Assembly (NCBI RefSeq): GCF_000346505.1
Contig: NZ_ANOH01000384.1
Location: 1 to 34,866 of the forward strand
Length of the DNA stretch: 34,866 bases
From: Aporhodopirellula sallentina SM41
GTDB lineage: Bacteria; Planctomycetota; Planctomycetia; Pirellulales; Pirellulaceae
Direction: 5' to 3'
In this document: piece by piece, positions 21,015-29,064 of the stretch
How the letters are laid out: every line of letters begins with the position of its first letter
Numbering within the stretch: position 1 is the stretch's first letter
Position numbers and translations under genes: made by a program
Notes under the pieces: model-generated
Databases searched by the model: none
What the model was told of the DNA's origin: nothing
What the model saw: the letters and a program-made list of their open reading frames with translations, nothing else

Positions 21015-21857
21015 TCACTGGGGCGCGCATTGTCCGCCGGGGCAGCATCCGCCCGGGCCACATTGGCCGTTCGGGCCGCATTGACCACCGGGACAGCATC
21101 CCTGCTGGGCAGATTCCACTTTCGCGATGAGTTCAGCGGAGGTAACCGCGCCAGTGAACTTGGCGATCGGTTGCCCCGCAGGGGAAATCAACACCATCGC
21201 CGAATCATGCGAGGTAGGGGAAATCTTGAGGCTGGTCAGAAACGCGTGCTCTCGCTGGTCGGCGGGATCAATCGTGATCACTTCGGTCGCGGCACCAAAA
21301 CGTTGGTCCGCCAGAAATCCGTTGGCGGCCAACCGGACTTCGTCATGGTGAGGCGTTTGTTGATTGGAAACGCAAACTAGCGAGAGCTTCTGATCTTGCA
21401 TGGCTTTCAAACACGACGCCGTGCCTTCGCTGACGATACCTGCTCGCAGTTGCTCGGCCGTCGCTTTGAGTGGCCACGCTTTAGTGACGGCACCGTTGGG
21501 CGCGACCGCAGCGATCAATGGAAGGGGGGCTCGCTGAACGCCGAACACTTCCACGGTTTCCGATTCAGATGGATCAGTTACCTGAACACGGATCGTGTTG
21601 ATCGGGACATCGGATTGGGACTTCGTTTCGCTGAGGACCGCGTTCATCCGCTGCGTCGCATCGTTGTCGTTTCGCCAAAACAACACGTACGAGAATTGAC
21701 GCATTTCGGACGCTGCGGACAAGGCCGTCAACCCTGGGCTGTTGCTCGATTTCCAGGGATGGGTCGGTTGCGGGTCCGCCTGCGCGAAAGTGCTGAACAT
21801 GACCGCGATGCATGCCGCAAGCGATCCAATTTTGAGGTGCAACATCCTGATTGTCAT
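21015..21857 (-). CDS. Exported protein with seven-cysteine Gly/Pro tail
   Basis: This 280-residue protein has a signal peptide (residues 1-27, ending TFAQA). The body is about 220 residues with thioredoxin-fold-like flavour ('SYVLFWRNDNDATQRMNAVL', 'PLPLIAAVAPNGAVTKAWP') repeated in two halves, but without a clear CxxC active site. The tail (about 251-280) is built of CCPGGQC, GPNGQC and GPGGCC units with seven cysteines, suited to binding metal ions or forming disulfides. AAGGAG lies nine bases before the ATG. It is the first gene of the cassette with an FtsX/ABC pair and an ArsR regulator. I do not recognise a named family; a role as a metal-binding or thiol sensor or chaperone is inference. 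Confidence 0.75.
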   Translation of the reverse strand: MTIRMLHLKIGSLAACIAVMFSTFAQADPQPTHPWKSSNSPGLTALSAASEMRQFSYVLFWRNDNDATQRMNAVLSETKSQSDVPINTIRVQVTDPSESETVEVFGVQRAPLPLIAAVAPNGAVTKAWPLKATAEQLRAGIVSEGTASCLKAMQDQKLSLVCVSNQQTPHHDEVRLAANGFLADQRFGAATEVITIDPADQREHAFLTSLKISPTSHDSAMVLISPAGQPIAKFTGAVTSAELIAKVESAQQGCCPGGQCGPNGQCGPGGCCPGGQCAPQ

Positions 21858-22243
21858 CTATCGTGACTCCTTGAGTTGGAACGACACATGCACGGTCGTT
21901 CACGGGAACTTCCTGCTCGCTGGCCAACAGCGAGTATCGTTACTTACTTGTAACTCATATTCGTCAATACGCATATGCTAATTTAGGCGCAGTTGAGCAA
22001 AGGTTGAAATAGCAGAGATCAAGCATCGCGAGGCGGCAGGGCCCATCGCGTACTTCGCATTTTGCTGAGAAGCGAAGAGCGACCGGCGACAACGGCTTGA
22101 GTCAGGGTTGATAGCAAATCAGAAATGTCGGACTTTCGATCGCTGCCTGATTTCGCTAGTCTCGACGAGAGTTTGGAGGCGCGGACTGTCTCCGGGGTGC
22201 GTGTTTGAAACGCGAGTCGTGAGACAGGAGCATTGGAAGAGCG
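21858..22243. promoter_or_regulatory. Divergent region before the Cys-rich cassette and FKBP gene
   Basis: This 386-base gap should contain both promoters. On the minus strand TTGACG (21962-21967) could be a -35 box for the Cys-rich cassette, but no well-spaced -10 is clear. Nearby are two dyads that could be operators: GCATATGC (21971-21978) and GTTAC/GTAAC (21939-21954). The rest, towards the FKBP gene, shows no gene or obvious structure. Confidence 0.4.
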
Positions 22244-22810
22244 ATGAAGGTTTGGCTGTCGTGGTGTTTATTGGGCTGCATCCTGGTGTTTTCGGGGTGC
22301 CGTTCGACGGGAAAAACGAGTCCGGAAATTCCACCGGAGATGCTCGCCGCATTCTCAGAAGACTCGTTGGCAGCCGCGTCCACATCGACGGTGTCTCAGC
22401 CCAGTGGAGTCACGTTTGTCGATCTGCCTGAACTCCAATCCGGCACCGGCCCAATGGATGCCGGTGAAGTTCCGGCTTTCTCAGCGACCGGTTCGGGGCT
22501 GAAGTACCGGATCTTGCGAAAATCCAGTGGCAGAAAGCCGACCGCGGCGGATACCGTGAGTGTCCACTATCGCGGATGGCTGCACAGCGGAAAGGTGTTT
22601 GACAGCTCGTATGAACGAGGCGAACCGACCAGCTTTCCGCTCAAGAGCGTCGTTGCCGGATGGACCGAAGGGATGCAACTGGTCGGCGAAGGCGGCATGA
22701 TCGAATTGTACGTTCCATCGCATCTTGGGTATGGCGAACGCGGCTCGCCGGGCTCCATTCCACCGCACGCCAATTTGCACTTCATCGTTGAATTAGTGAG
22801 CGTCAACTGA
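22244..22810 (+). CDS. FKBP-type peptidyl-prolyl isomerase lipoprotein
   Basis: This 188-residue lipoprotein folds proteins in the envelope by isomerising X-Pro bonds. The signal ends in a clear lipobox (VFSGC, Cys19). A low-complexity linker covers about 20-80, and the FKBP_C domain about 84-187. All main pocket residues of the FKBP12 type can be aligned: the Tyr in SVHYRG, the FD pair in GKVFDSS, the Phe in TSFPL, the V-x-GW pattern in VVAGWTEG, the Tyr in LGYGERG and a Phe in LHFIVEL. GGAAGAG lies just before the ATG. It stands alone, divergent from the Cys-rich cassette. Confidence 0.92.
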   Translation: MKVWLSWCLLGCILVFSGCRSTGKTSPEIPPEMLAAFSEDSLAAASTSTVSQPSGVTFVDLPELQSGTGPMDAGEVPAFSATGSGLKYRILRKSSGRKPTAADTVSVHYRGWLHSGKVFDSSYERGEPTSFPLKSVVAGWTEGMQLVGEGGMIELYVPSHLGYGERGSPGSIPPHANLHFIVELVSVN

Positions 22811-22926
22811 AACGACTCGCGACGTTCGGAATGCAAATCACACGGGCAAAACGACATTCCTCGTTTCTTTGAAAAACCACCGCGTAGTGTTGCAATCAGC
22901 GGTTAAAAACAGATCCGAAAACTCAT

Positions 22927-22977
22927 CAGCCGATCGGCGTTAGCAGCGGTCCTCTCGGGACAACCGAGGCCAACACC
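22927..22977. repeat. Degenerate dispersed-repeat-like inverted repeat
   Basis: GGCGTTAGC (within 22927-22944) and GCCAACACC (22969-22977) form an imperfect pair (7 of 9) around a GTCC/GGAC mini-stem (22949-22961). The phrase CAGCCGATCGGCGTTAGC resembles a repeat I recall from Rhodopirellula genomes, but I cannot verify that here. Confidence 0.35.
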
Positions 22978-23067
22978 CTCCAGCGTGAAAAAGCGGTGGG
23001 TAATCAACACATGCGCGCAGATCGGTTGGTCTGGATATCCGGATGCCCGATCGCGACCGGATTGTGT

Positions 23068-23268
23068 TTAGGCGTCGTTGTCGATGTTGAGATTTTTCTT
23101 GCTGCGTTTGAGGTCTTTCCACAAACCCTTGATCCGGCTGTACGCTTCCGCCTGCGTGATTTTTTCTTGAGCCTCAAGGCTGCAGATAAAGCCGACACGT
23201 GATGCAAACTCTTGAAGGTTTGCATCGAAGATTATCTTCTCGGCAAAAGACGCGTCGTTGTTGTCCAT
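23068..23268 (-). CDS. Small hypothetical protein, probably planctomycete-specific
   Basis: This 66-residue, charged, mostly helical soluble protein starts MDNNDASFAEKII. The ATG has AGGA about six bases upstream; an open frame 34 codons longer has no such support and an unlike composition. The central phrase 'NLQEFASRVGFICSLEAQEKITQAEAYSRIKGLWKDLKRSKK' resembles small planctomycete proteins I recall, none with a known function. There is no signal peptide or membrane helix. It lies 211 bases downstream of the second phosphate-binding gene on the same strand, so it could be co-transcribed with the pst locus or be independent. Confidence 0.65.
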   Translation of the reverse strand: MDNNDASFAEKIIFDANLQEFASRVGFICSLEAQEKITQAEAYSRIKGLWKDLKRSKKNLNIDNDA

Positions 23269-23479
23269 GTTGATCCTACGATAGAGAGCCCACGTCGACT
23301 GCGAGACAAAACACGATGTCGCGCAGCCAGCGTCATGCAACCAGTTGCGAAAACGGTGCCGCGTCGCCACGACGTTAGAAGCGTTTTAGAATTTGACGTG
23401 GACGAATCCTGTCGCTGAATTCGCCGGAATCCAAGGCACCGAAATCCGGCGACATCAACAACGCCATTTTCAGAACGAT

Positions 23480-24556
23480 TTATGAGCCAATCTTTCCGAG
23501 TTGGTCTTCGGCCGAGCGAATCACGTGCGGTGCTAAACGTACGTTGCCCGACGCTTCACTGTAGTCTTGCCCAGAGGTAAGACACCACTGAACAAAATCC
23601 TTTACCTGCTGGGCTTTCTCAGAGTCCGCATACTTTTGACGTAACAGCATCCAGGTGAATGTGACAATCGGGTAGGAGTGCTCACCTTCGGGATCGGGAA
23701 AATAACCGACCAGATTGGAAGGGAGTTTGGCATTGAGCAGAGTTTCGAGGCCACTCGTTCCGCCTGGGGCGACAAAACTCCCGGCTTGGTTTTCGAGCGA
23801 AGCCATTGGAAGGTTCACATCGCGTGCCGCACCGTATTGGACGTAGCCGATCGTATAGGGTGTCCGTTGGACCAAACCGGCAACGCCCGAGTTTCCATCC
23901 CCCTTCAAGTTTTGCCCGGACCAATTGAGCGTTTTGACACCGAGGTCGGTGTCGCCGGTTGCTTTCGGGTTGCCATGCTCCTCCCGCCACTCGTCGCTGA
24001 TTGAGGACAGATGGTTTGTGAACGCCCACGTGGTTCCACTGCTGTCGAGCCGAACGACCGGTTGAATGACCTCATTGGGGAGGTCTTGGTCGGGGTTGGC
24101 TTTTTGAATGTGGGCATCATTCCACCGGACCTCTTTCCCGAGGAACACGTCGGCATAGACCTCGCGTGGTAACTGTAAATTTTTTGGGAGGCCTTCCGGG
24201 TTGTATGCCAAAACGATAACGCCTGCGGTGATCGGGACTTGGATTGCTCCGCCGTCGACCGAGTCGATCACGTCCTGAGTGACGCCCGCGTCCGTCGCCC
24301 CAAAGTCAGTTTTACCCGCGAGAAATTCCTTTTCCCCACCACCACTTCCGATGCCTTCATAGACGACTTCGATCGCTTCGTTACGCCGTTCATATTCGGT
24401 TGCCCATTTCTGAACGATGATCTCGGCGAACGTCGAGCCGGAGCCCTGAAGTGTCGACTGAGGCGTGTTCAGTTCCTCATTGCTGCAACCGGAGATCAGT
24501 ACGAGACAGGCAAAGATCAGGTTGATGATTGGGTTTTGAATCAAATAGGTTTTCAC
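23480..24556 (-). CDS. pstS: Phosphate-binding lipoprotein PstS (second copy)
   Basis: This 358-residue substrate-binding protein captures inorganic phosphate for the Pst ABC importer. A lipobox (LISGC, about residue 24) anchors it to a membrane. Phosphate-site motifs of the E. coli-type PstS are clear: GSGSTF near 38-43, IGSGGG near 69-74, FGATDA near 85-90 and RLDSSGTTWAF near 168-178. It starts with GTG, supported by GGAG eight bases upstream. It follows the P460-repeat gene in the pst operon; the gap contains a perfect 15-bp hairpin. The locus has another, different binding protein at its front, so this copy may serve a different affinity range or role. Confidence 0.9.
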   Translation of the reverse strand: MKTYLIQNPIINLIFACLVLISGCSNEELNTPQSTLQGSGSTFAEIIVQKWATEYERRNEAIEVVYEGIGSGGGEKEFLAGKTDFGATDAGVTQDVIDSVDGGAIQVPITAGVIVLAYNPEGLPKNLQLPREVYADVFLGKEVRWNDAHIQKANPDQDLPNEVIQPVVRLDSSGTTWAFTNHLSSISDEWREEHGNPKATGDTDLGVKTLNWSGQNLKGDGNSGVAGLVQRTPYTIGYVQYGAARDVNLPMASLENQAGSFVAPGGTSGLETLLNAKLPSNLVGYFPDPEGEHSYPIVTFTWMLLRQKYADSEKAQQVKDFVQWCLTSGQDYSEASGNVRLAPHVIRSAEDQLGKIGS

Positions 24557-24578
24557 GTAACGATCTCCATAAGGTTTT

Positions 24579-24614
24579 CATTCAGTGCGTCACGAACGTG
24601 TGACGCACTGAATG
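24579..24614 (-). other. Perfect 15-bp hairpin before the second pstS
   Basis: CATTCAGTGCGTCAC (24579-24593) and its exact complement (24600-24614) surround a six-base loop. It lies between the P460-repeat gene stop and the pstS ribosome site. No T-run follows on either strand, so it is probably an mRNA processing, stability or attenuating structure that tunes the pstS level relative to upstream genes. A dispersed repeat is the alternative. Confidence 0.6.
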
Positions 24615-24659
24615 ATGAGTGCAAAGTCGGGAATGAGGGGGAAAGATCGACTAACCGCG

Positions 24660-25853
24660 TTAGTTCAATCCGCATACCCGTAGATAGGCATCAATGGTTT
24701 CGGCGTCAGGTGCCTTGAGAGTGAGACCGCCTGGACCGGCCGCCGGACGAATGACGTGTTTCGCCAATTCGCCTGCATCTCGGTAGTCCTTGAGCTCTTC
24801 ACTTCCATTGCGGAACACCCACACGCGACCGTCATCGAGTTTCGTCACAAACCCGGGTTGTGCGACGAGATAGGCATCGATGGTTTCCGCATCGGGAGCC
24901 TTCAACGTGACTCCGTTGGGGCCCGCAGCGGGGCGGATGACATGCTTTGCCAATTCGCCTTGCTTGAGGAAGTCCGATAGTTCCTCGGATCCTTTTCGAA
25001 AAACCCACAGACGGCCATCGTCATACTTCAACACGAACCCTGGTTTGGACGCGAGGTACAGGTCCAGGGTTTCGGTATCGGGAGCTTTCATCGTCATCCC
25101 CATCGGCCCAGCGCCCGGGCGGATGACGTGCTTGGCGAGTTCGCCTTGTTGTTCGTAGTCGTTGAGTTCTTCCGAGCCGGCAACAAACACCCACAGTCGT
25201 CCGTCTTCGATTTTGGTTTCGAAACCTGGTTTGGCGGTGAGGTATCGCGAGATGGTTTCGGCGTCGGGAGCTTTGAGCGTCATCCCTGCGGGGCCGGCCC
25301 CGGGCCGAATTACGTGTTTGGCCAGTTCGCCTTTTTCCACGAAGTCAGTCAACTCGGGGCTGCTGATTTCGAAGACCCAAAGTCGACCGTCTTCTTCGTA
25401 AACCGCGAATCCGTCTTTCGCCCACGGGTTGCTTTCCGCAGAGATCGCCATGGGTTTCCCGGATGCCGCGTAGTGGACCCAATGCCAATCATCGTTGTCG
25501 GCATCAAACCCCTCAGCCATTTTTCGTCGGGCGGTAATGGCAGTAGGAGTATCGCTGTCACCTTGGTAGTGCTCGGTTACGACGAGGACTCCTTCGCCCT
25601 GCGCGGCGTCGCTGTTTTTGGACGCCAAGCGGAAGTGCTGAGATGAATCATCCGACGGTGGTCCGCTGGGGAAATCACTGCTAGGGGTGATTCGTTCCCA
25701 TTTTCGATAGTCGGTTTCGCTGAGGTATTTCCAGAGCGATTCGGCGTACTGCTTTTGCGCTTCGGGGCGTTTGGAATCTTGAGCCTGAATGTTTGTGGTG
25801 CTCGCAACCGATAGGCAGGCGACGAAGGTTGCCACAAAGAGACGATGCAACAT
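24660..25853 (-). CDS. Secreted P460-like protein with four 62-residue repeats
   Basis: This 397-residue protein has a signal peptide (1-25, ending NIQAQ). Residues about 35-135 resemble the cytochrome P460-type domain found in planctomycetes: 'SLWKYLSETDYRKW', 'VLVVTEHYQ', 'AEGFDADNDDWHWVHY'. The CxxCH haem motif of that family is missing; the only cysteine in the mature part is at the very end. From residue 148 four 62-residue repeats follow, each with DGR(L/V)WVF, a PEL or EEL segment, GELAKHVIRP, and (K)APD(A/T)ET before a closing Tyr-Leu. The chosen ATG begins the signal peptide; a TTG 18 codons earlier overlaps the pstB stop but gives no leader. It sits between pstB and a second pstS. 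Function unknown; a periplasmic sensor or binding partner of the phosphate system is inference. Confidence 0.8.
   Translation of the reverse strand: MLHRLFVATFVACLSVASTTNIQAQDSKRPEAQKQYAESLWKYLSETDYRKWERITPSSDFPSGPPSDDSSQHFRLASKNSDAAQGEGVLVVTEHYQGDSDTPTAITARRKMAEGFDADNDDWHWVHYAASGKPMAISAESNPWAKDGFAVYEEDGRLWVFEISSPELTDFVEKGELAKHVIRPGAGPAGMTLKAPDAETISRYLTAKPGFETKIEDGRLWVFVAGSEELNDYEQQGELAKHVIRPGAGPMGMTMKAPDTETLDLYLASKPGFVLKYDDGRLWVFRKGSEELSDFLKQGELAKHVIRPAAGPNGVTLKAPDAETIDAYLVAQPGFVTKLDDGRVWVFRNGSEELKDYRDAGELAKHVIRPAAGPGGLTLKAPDAETIDAYLRVCGLN
24663..25412 (-). repeat. Four tandem 186-bp coding repeats
   Basis: The four 62-residue units of the P460-like protein occupy residues 148-209, 210-271, 272-333 and 334-395. 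They keep a 186-base period at the DNA level, seen as recurring HVIRP-coding segments near 24747, 24933, 25119 and 25305. Units 3 and 4 are the most alike (AAGP where the first two have GAGP), suggesting recent duplication. Confidence 0.85.
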
Positions 25854-25903
25854 GGTGGTGGTCCGGTAAAAGCGTGGGGGGATTGAAATCGTGAACGGGT
25901 CGA

Positions 25904-26845
25904 TCAACCGAATCTTCCCGTGGTGTAGTCTTCTGTTTCTCGCAATCTCGGCTCGCTGAAGATCACCTCCGTCTTTCCATATTCGATAAGGTGTCCGAGA
26001 TACATAAACGCCGTGTAGTCACTCACCCGCGCGGCCTGTTGCATGTTGTGCGTTACCACGAGGACGGTGTATTGGCCGGCAAGTTCAGAGATCAGGTCTT
26101 CGACTTTGCCCGATGAGACCGGGTCGAGAGCCGAGCAAGGTTCGTCGAGCAAGAGCACTTCCGGTTCGCTCGCGATGGCTCGGGCGATACACAGACGCTG
26201 TTGTTGACCTCCGGAGAGGCTCAGCCCGCTTTCGTGAAGTCGGTCCTTGACTTCGCCCCACAACGCTGCACCTCGGAGGCTGCGTTCGCAGACTTCTTCC
26301 AAAACGGCACGGTTATTTTCGCCATCAATGCGTAGGGGGTAGACGACATTCTCGAAAATGCTCATCGGAAAAGGGTTCGGCTTTTGAAAAACCATTCCCA
26401 TCATTTTTCGAAGTTCGATCACGTCCACGTCGGGAGCCAAGATCGACTGGTCGTAGAGCTGCATGTCACCGTCGGTGCGGACTCCGTCGATCAAGTCATT
26501 CATGCGATTGACGCTGCGAAGCAGTGTGGATTTCCCGCACCCCGATGGTCCAATCAACGCGGTGACTTTGCCAGCGGGAATCCTCATCGAGACATCGAAC
26601 AGAGCTTGCTTGGCGCCATACCAAAGGCAGAAGTCCTTGATCTCGAGTATCGCGGACTCGTCCATAATCTCAGGGTGAATCTCCGACGGCAGGTGTTCAC
26701 CCGCCGCGATTCGTTCAAGTCGTCTGAGTTGCGTTTGGCCGTTCGTTGCCACTGCGCTGCTGTCTTGAGCGTTCGGTTCTTTCATCGTCTCGTTCTGCAT
26801 CGTCGTATCCGTAAAGGGGTGTTTCTGTGGTTGAGCCCGCGGCAT
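25904..26845 (-). CDS. pstB: Phosphate import ATPase PstB
   Basis: This 313-residue ATPase drives phosphate uptake through PstC and PstA. Walker A is GPSGCGKST (99-107), the Q-loop is [15 protein letters not shown] (about 153-167), typical for PstB, the signature is LSGGQQQ (210-216), Walker B is LLLDEP, and the switch His is 266 (VTHNM). The family usually has about 250-260 residues; here an extra N-terminal tail of about 60 residues precedes the domain. Several in-frame ATGs (26845, 26800, 26785) could start it and none has a strong ribosome site. It follows pstA by 23 bases and precedes the P460-repeat gene by 50. Confidence 0.95.
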   Translation of the reverse strand: MPRAQPQKHPFTDTTMQNETMKEPNAQDSSAVATNGQTQLRRLERIAAGEHLPSEIHPEIMDESAILEIKDFCLWYGAKQALFDVSMRIPAGKVTALIGPSGCGKSTLLRSVNRMNDLIDGVRTDGDMQLYDQSILAPDVDVIELRKMMGMVFQKPNPFPMSIFENVVYPLRIDGENNRAVLEEVCERSLRGAALWGEVKDRLHESGLSLSGGQQQRLCIARAIASEPEVLLLDEPCSALDPVSSGKVEDLISELAGQYTVLVVTHNMQQAARVSDYTAFMYLGHLIEYGKTEVIFSEPRLRETEDYTTGRFG

Positions 26846-26868
26846 GGCGTTGGCTCGCTTGGAAACAC

Positions 26869-29064
26869 TTAGAACTGGCTATAAGCGAACTTCTTCTTCA
26901 GTCGAGAACGAAGGCCGATCGCTAGAAGATTCATGAGGGCAATCAACGCAATGAGTAGCAGCGTGGTGGTGAAGACCATCGGCTTTGCCGCTTCACTGTT
27001 TTGACTTTGAAAACCAAGGTCGTAGATGTGGAAACCCAGGTGCATGAAACTGCGTTCGAGGTGGACGAACGGAACGTGACCGTCCATTGGCAATTCAGGT
27101 GCGAGCTTCACCGCACCGACCAACATCAGCGGAGCCACTTCACCTGCCCCACGAGCCATCGCCAAAATCATTCCCGTCATGATTCCGGGCATTGCTCGCG
27201 GCAGGACGATCCGACGAATGGTTTGCCATTTGGTCGCACCGCACGCCAACGAGCCTTCACGCATGGATCGTGGCACCGCGGCGAGTGCTTCTTCGGTGGC
27301 CACGATGACGACCGGCAAGGTCAGCAGCGCGAGTGTCAGTGCGGCCCACATAATCCCGCCGGTGCCAAACGTTGGACTCGGCAGTTTGGCTTCGAAAAAC
27401 AGTTGGTCGATCGAAGCTCCGATCAAGTAACAAAAGAAGCCCAGACCAAACACACCGAACACGATGCTCGGGACACCCGCCAAGTTGTTGATAGCGATTC
27501 GGACGATGCTGACCATCAATCCGGCCTTCGCGTATTCACGCAGGTACAGAGCGGCTAAGACGCCGAACGGAACGACCACGACTGACATCAACAGCGTCAT
27601 CACGACCGTGCCCCAAATCGCGGGGAACACGCCGCCTTCGCTGTTCGCTTCTCGAGGGTCGTCGGACAAGAACTCCCACCAACGTGAGAAGTAAATGCCT
27701 AGCCGTTCGCTGAAACCCAACTGATTGGCGGGATAGGTCCGAACAATGTCGGCGAGAGGGATCGCGTGCTCCTGCCCGGTCGACGTGGTCACGATCATTT
27801 GGTAGCGATCGTTCTCGTCATCGAGCGATTGAATCTGCGAGCGAATTTCCGCGAAAGCTTTGTCTAGTTTTTCTTTCTCTGCGAGGAATTGCTTGTTGGC
27901 TTCTTCCCATTCCGGTGAGTCTTTTCCGTTTGCCAATTCGATGCTTCGTAGGTCAAGACGGGCCTGCTCGAGTTCGTGGTTAATTTGTCCGGTATCCGAG
28001 ATCTCCAAGTCACGGCGTTGGTGCCATCGATCACGAACGACCGGATGCAGTTCTAAGAACTTTGCCCAGACCGCTTGAGGGTCCGTCTCGGTTGCCTCGC
28101 CATCGACCTGCAATTCTTTCGGCACGCCGTAAAAACGCCCCCAGGTCAAACGTTCGAAGAGTACCGCCCACTCGGGATCGGATTCGCTGTCCGGCTCGGT
28201 GGCGAAGTCACTCACCCAGGTGAAGTGTTCGTTGGTGAGTTCGTAGTTGCCCGTACGAAACAACCTGCGATGAGCCGCAGTCTCGACATCAAAACTCTGC
28301 AGGGTCAGGAATCGGTTGCCGTAGATTGAACTAAGAACGTCGCCGTCGGATTGAATCGCGTCGAGCATCGCATCGGGATTTGGCGTCGAGCTCCAGGCGG
28401 CTTCGGCGTCTTGCCAGGACTGCCAAAGCGCGAACAGGGCGGCTCCGGTGTCGTCCGCTTGCAGAGCGGTTTTGATATCGGAGGCGACTTGTGTTTCAAT
28501 GCTGGACTGTTTCGCTGACAACAGTTGCGAAATTCCGTCGGTCAGGGCGTTGCGTTGGATCGCTGGGGCTTCGACGACTTGGGGCAATCCGGACGTCAGC
28601 TTTTGCAGCGACCGCTCGACCGACTCGCTTTGCCGGTTGATGAATTCCGCCACCCCATCGCGGTCTTCAATCTTCGACAGTTTTTTCTGAAAGATCGGGT
28701 TGAGTAACGCGACGGCTTCCTCGCGAACAGGCTCGCTGAACGTCCCGATATCTCCATAGCCGAGGTGGTAATGATCGTTCCGCGTGACTTCGCCGAGGAC
28801 CGTGTCACCGTCGAGGGTACGCACCTGCGTGATCGCGACCGGCCAAAACGTGGTTGCTCCTTGGTAGAGTACGAGCAGCAACAACCCAATGATCATGACC
28901 ACGCAGATCACCAGCGCCCCTCCGTGCAACCAAAGCATCGGTTCGGAACGTGCGGCGAGCGATTGTCCGCCACCGACCAGCCGACGTTTCAGCGGCGTGC
29001 TGGATGGTTCAGGGGAGGGTGATTCCGACACAGAATCGGCATCGTTAATCGTGTCAATACTCAT
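26869..29064 (-). CDS. pstA: Phosphate permease PstA with large periplasmic insertion
   Basis: This 731-residue protein is more than twice the usual PstA length. The ATG overlaps the pstC stop by four bases (ATGA); the open frame runs 108 codons further up as a shadow of pstC. Residues about 44-68 form the first membrane helix, then about 400 residues lie outside the membrane, with a helical, probably coiled-coil stretch ('[42 protein letters not shown]' type). The permease core spans about 477-731 with the EAA loop at about 591-622 ([23 protein letters not shown]). The core is well conserved, so transport should be intact; the insertion may regulate docking of the binding proteins or of the repeat protein. 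Confidence 0.92.
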   Translation of the reverse strand: MSIDTINDADSVSESPSPEPSSTPLKRRLVGGGQSLAARSEPMLWLHGGALVICVVMIIGLLLLVLYQGATTFWPVAITQVRTLDGDTVLGEVTRNDHYHLGYGDIGTFSEPVREEAVALLNPIFQKKLSKIEDRDGVAEFINRQSESVERSLQKLTSGLPQVVEAPAIQRNALTDGISQLLSAKQSSIETQVASDIKTALQADDTGAALFALWQSWQDAEAAWSSTPNPDAMLDAIQSDGDVLSSIYGNRFLTLQSFDVETAAHRRLFRTGNYELTNEHFTWVSDFATEPDSESDPEWAVLFERLTWGRFYGVPKELQVDGEATETDPQAVWAKFLELHPVVRDRWHQRRDLEISDTGQINHELEQARLDLRSIELANGKDSPEWEEANKQFLAEKEKLDKAFAEIRSQIQSLDDENDRYQMIVTTSTGQEHAIPLADIVRTYPANQLGFSERLGIYFSRWWEFLSDDPREANSEGGVFPAIWGTVVMTLLMSVVVVPFGVLAALYLREYAKAGLMVSIVRIAINNLAGVPSIVFGVFGLGFFCYLIGASIDQLFFEAKLPSPTFGTGGIMWAALTLALLTLPVVIVATEEALAAVPRSMREGSLACGATKWQTIRRIVLPRAMPGIMTGMILAMARGAGEVAPLMLVGAVKLAPELPMDGHVPFVHLERSFMHLGFHIYDLGFQSQNSEAAKPMVFTTTLLLIALIALMNLLAIGLRSRLKKKFAYSQF

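Noticed and set aside
24660-25412. CRISPR-like periodicity from the 186-base repeats
   Set aside because: The period is a multiple of three within an open frame and encodes a protein repeat; there are no short conserved repeats with unique spacers.
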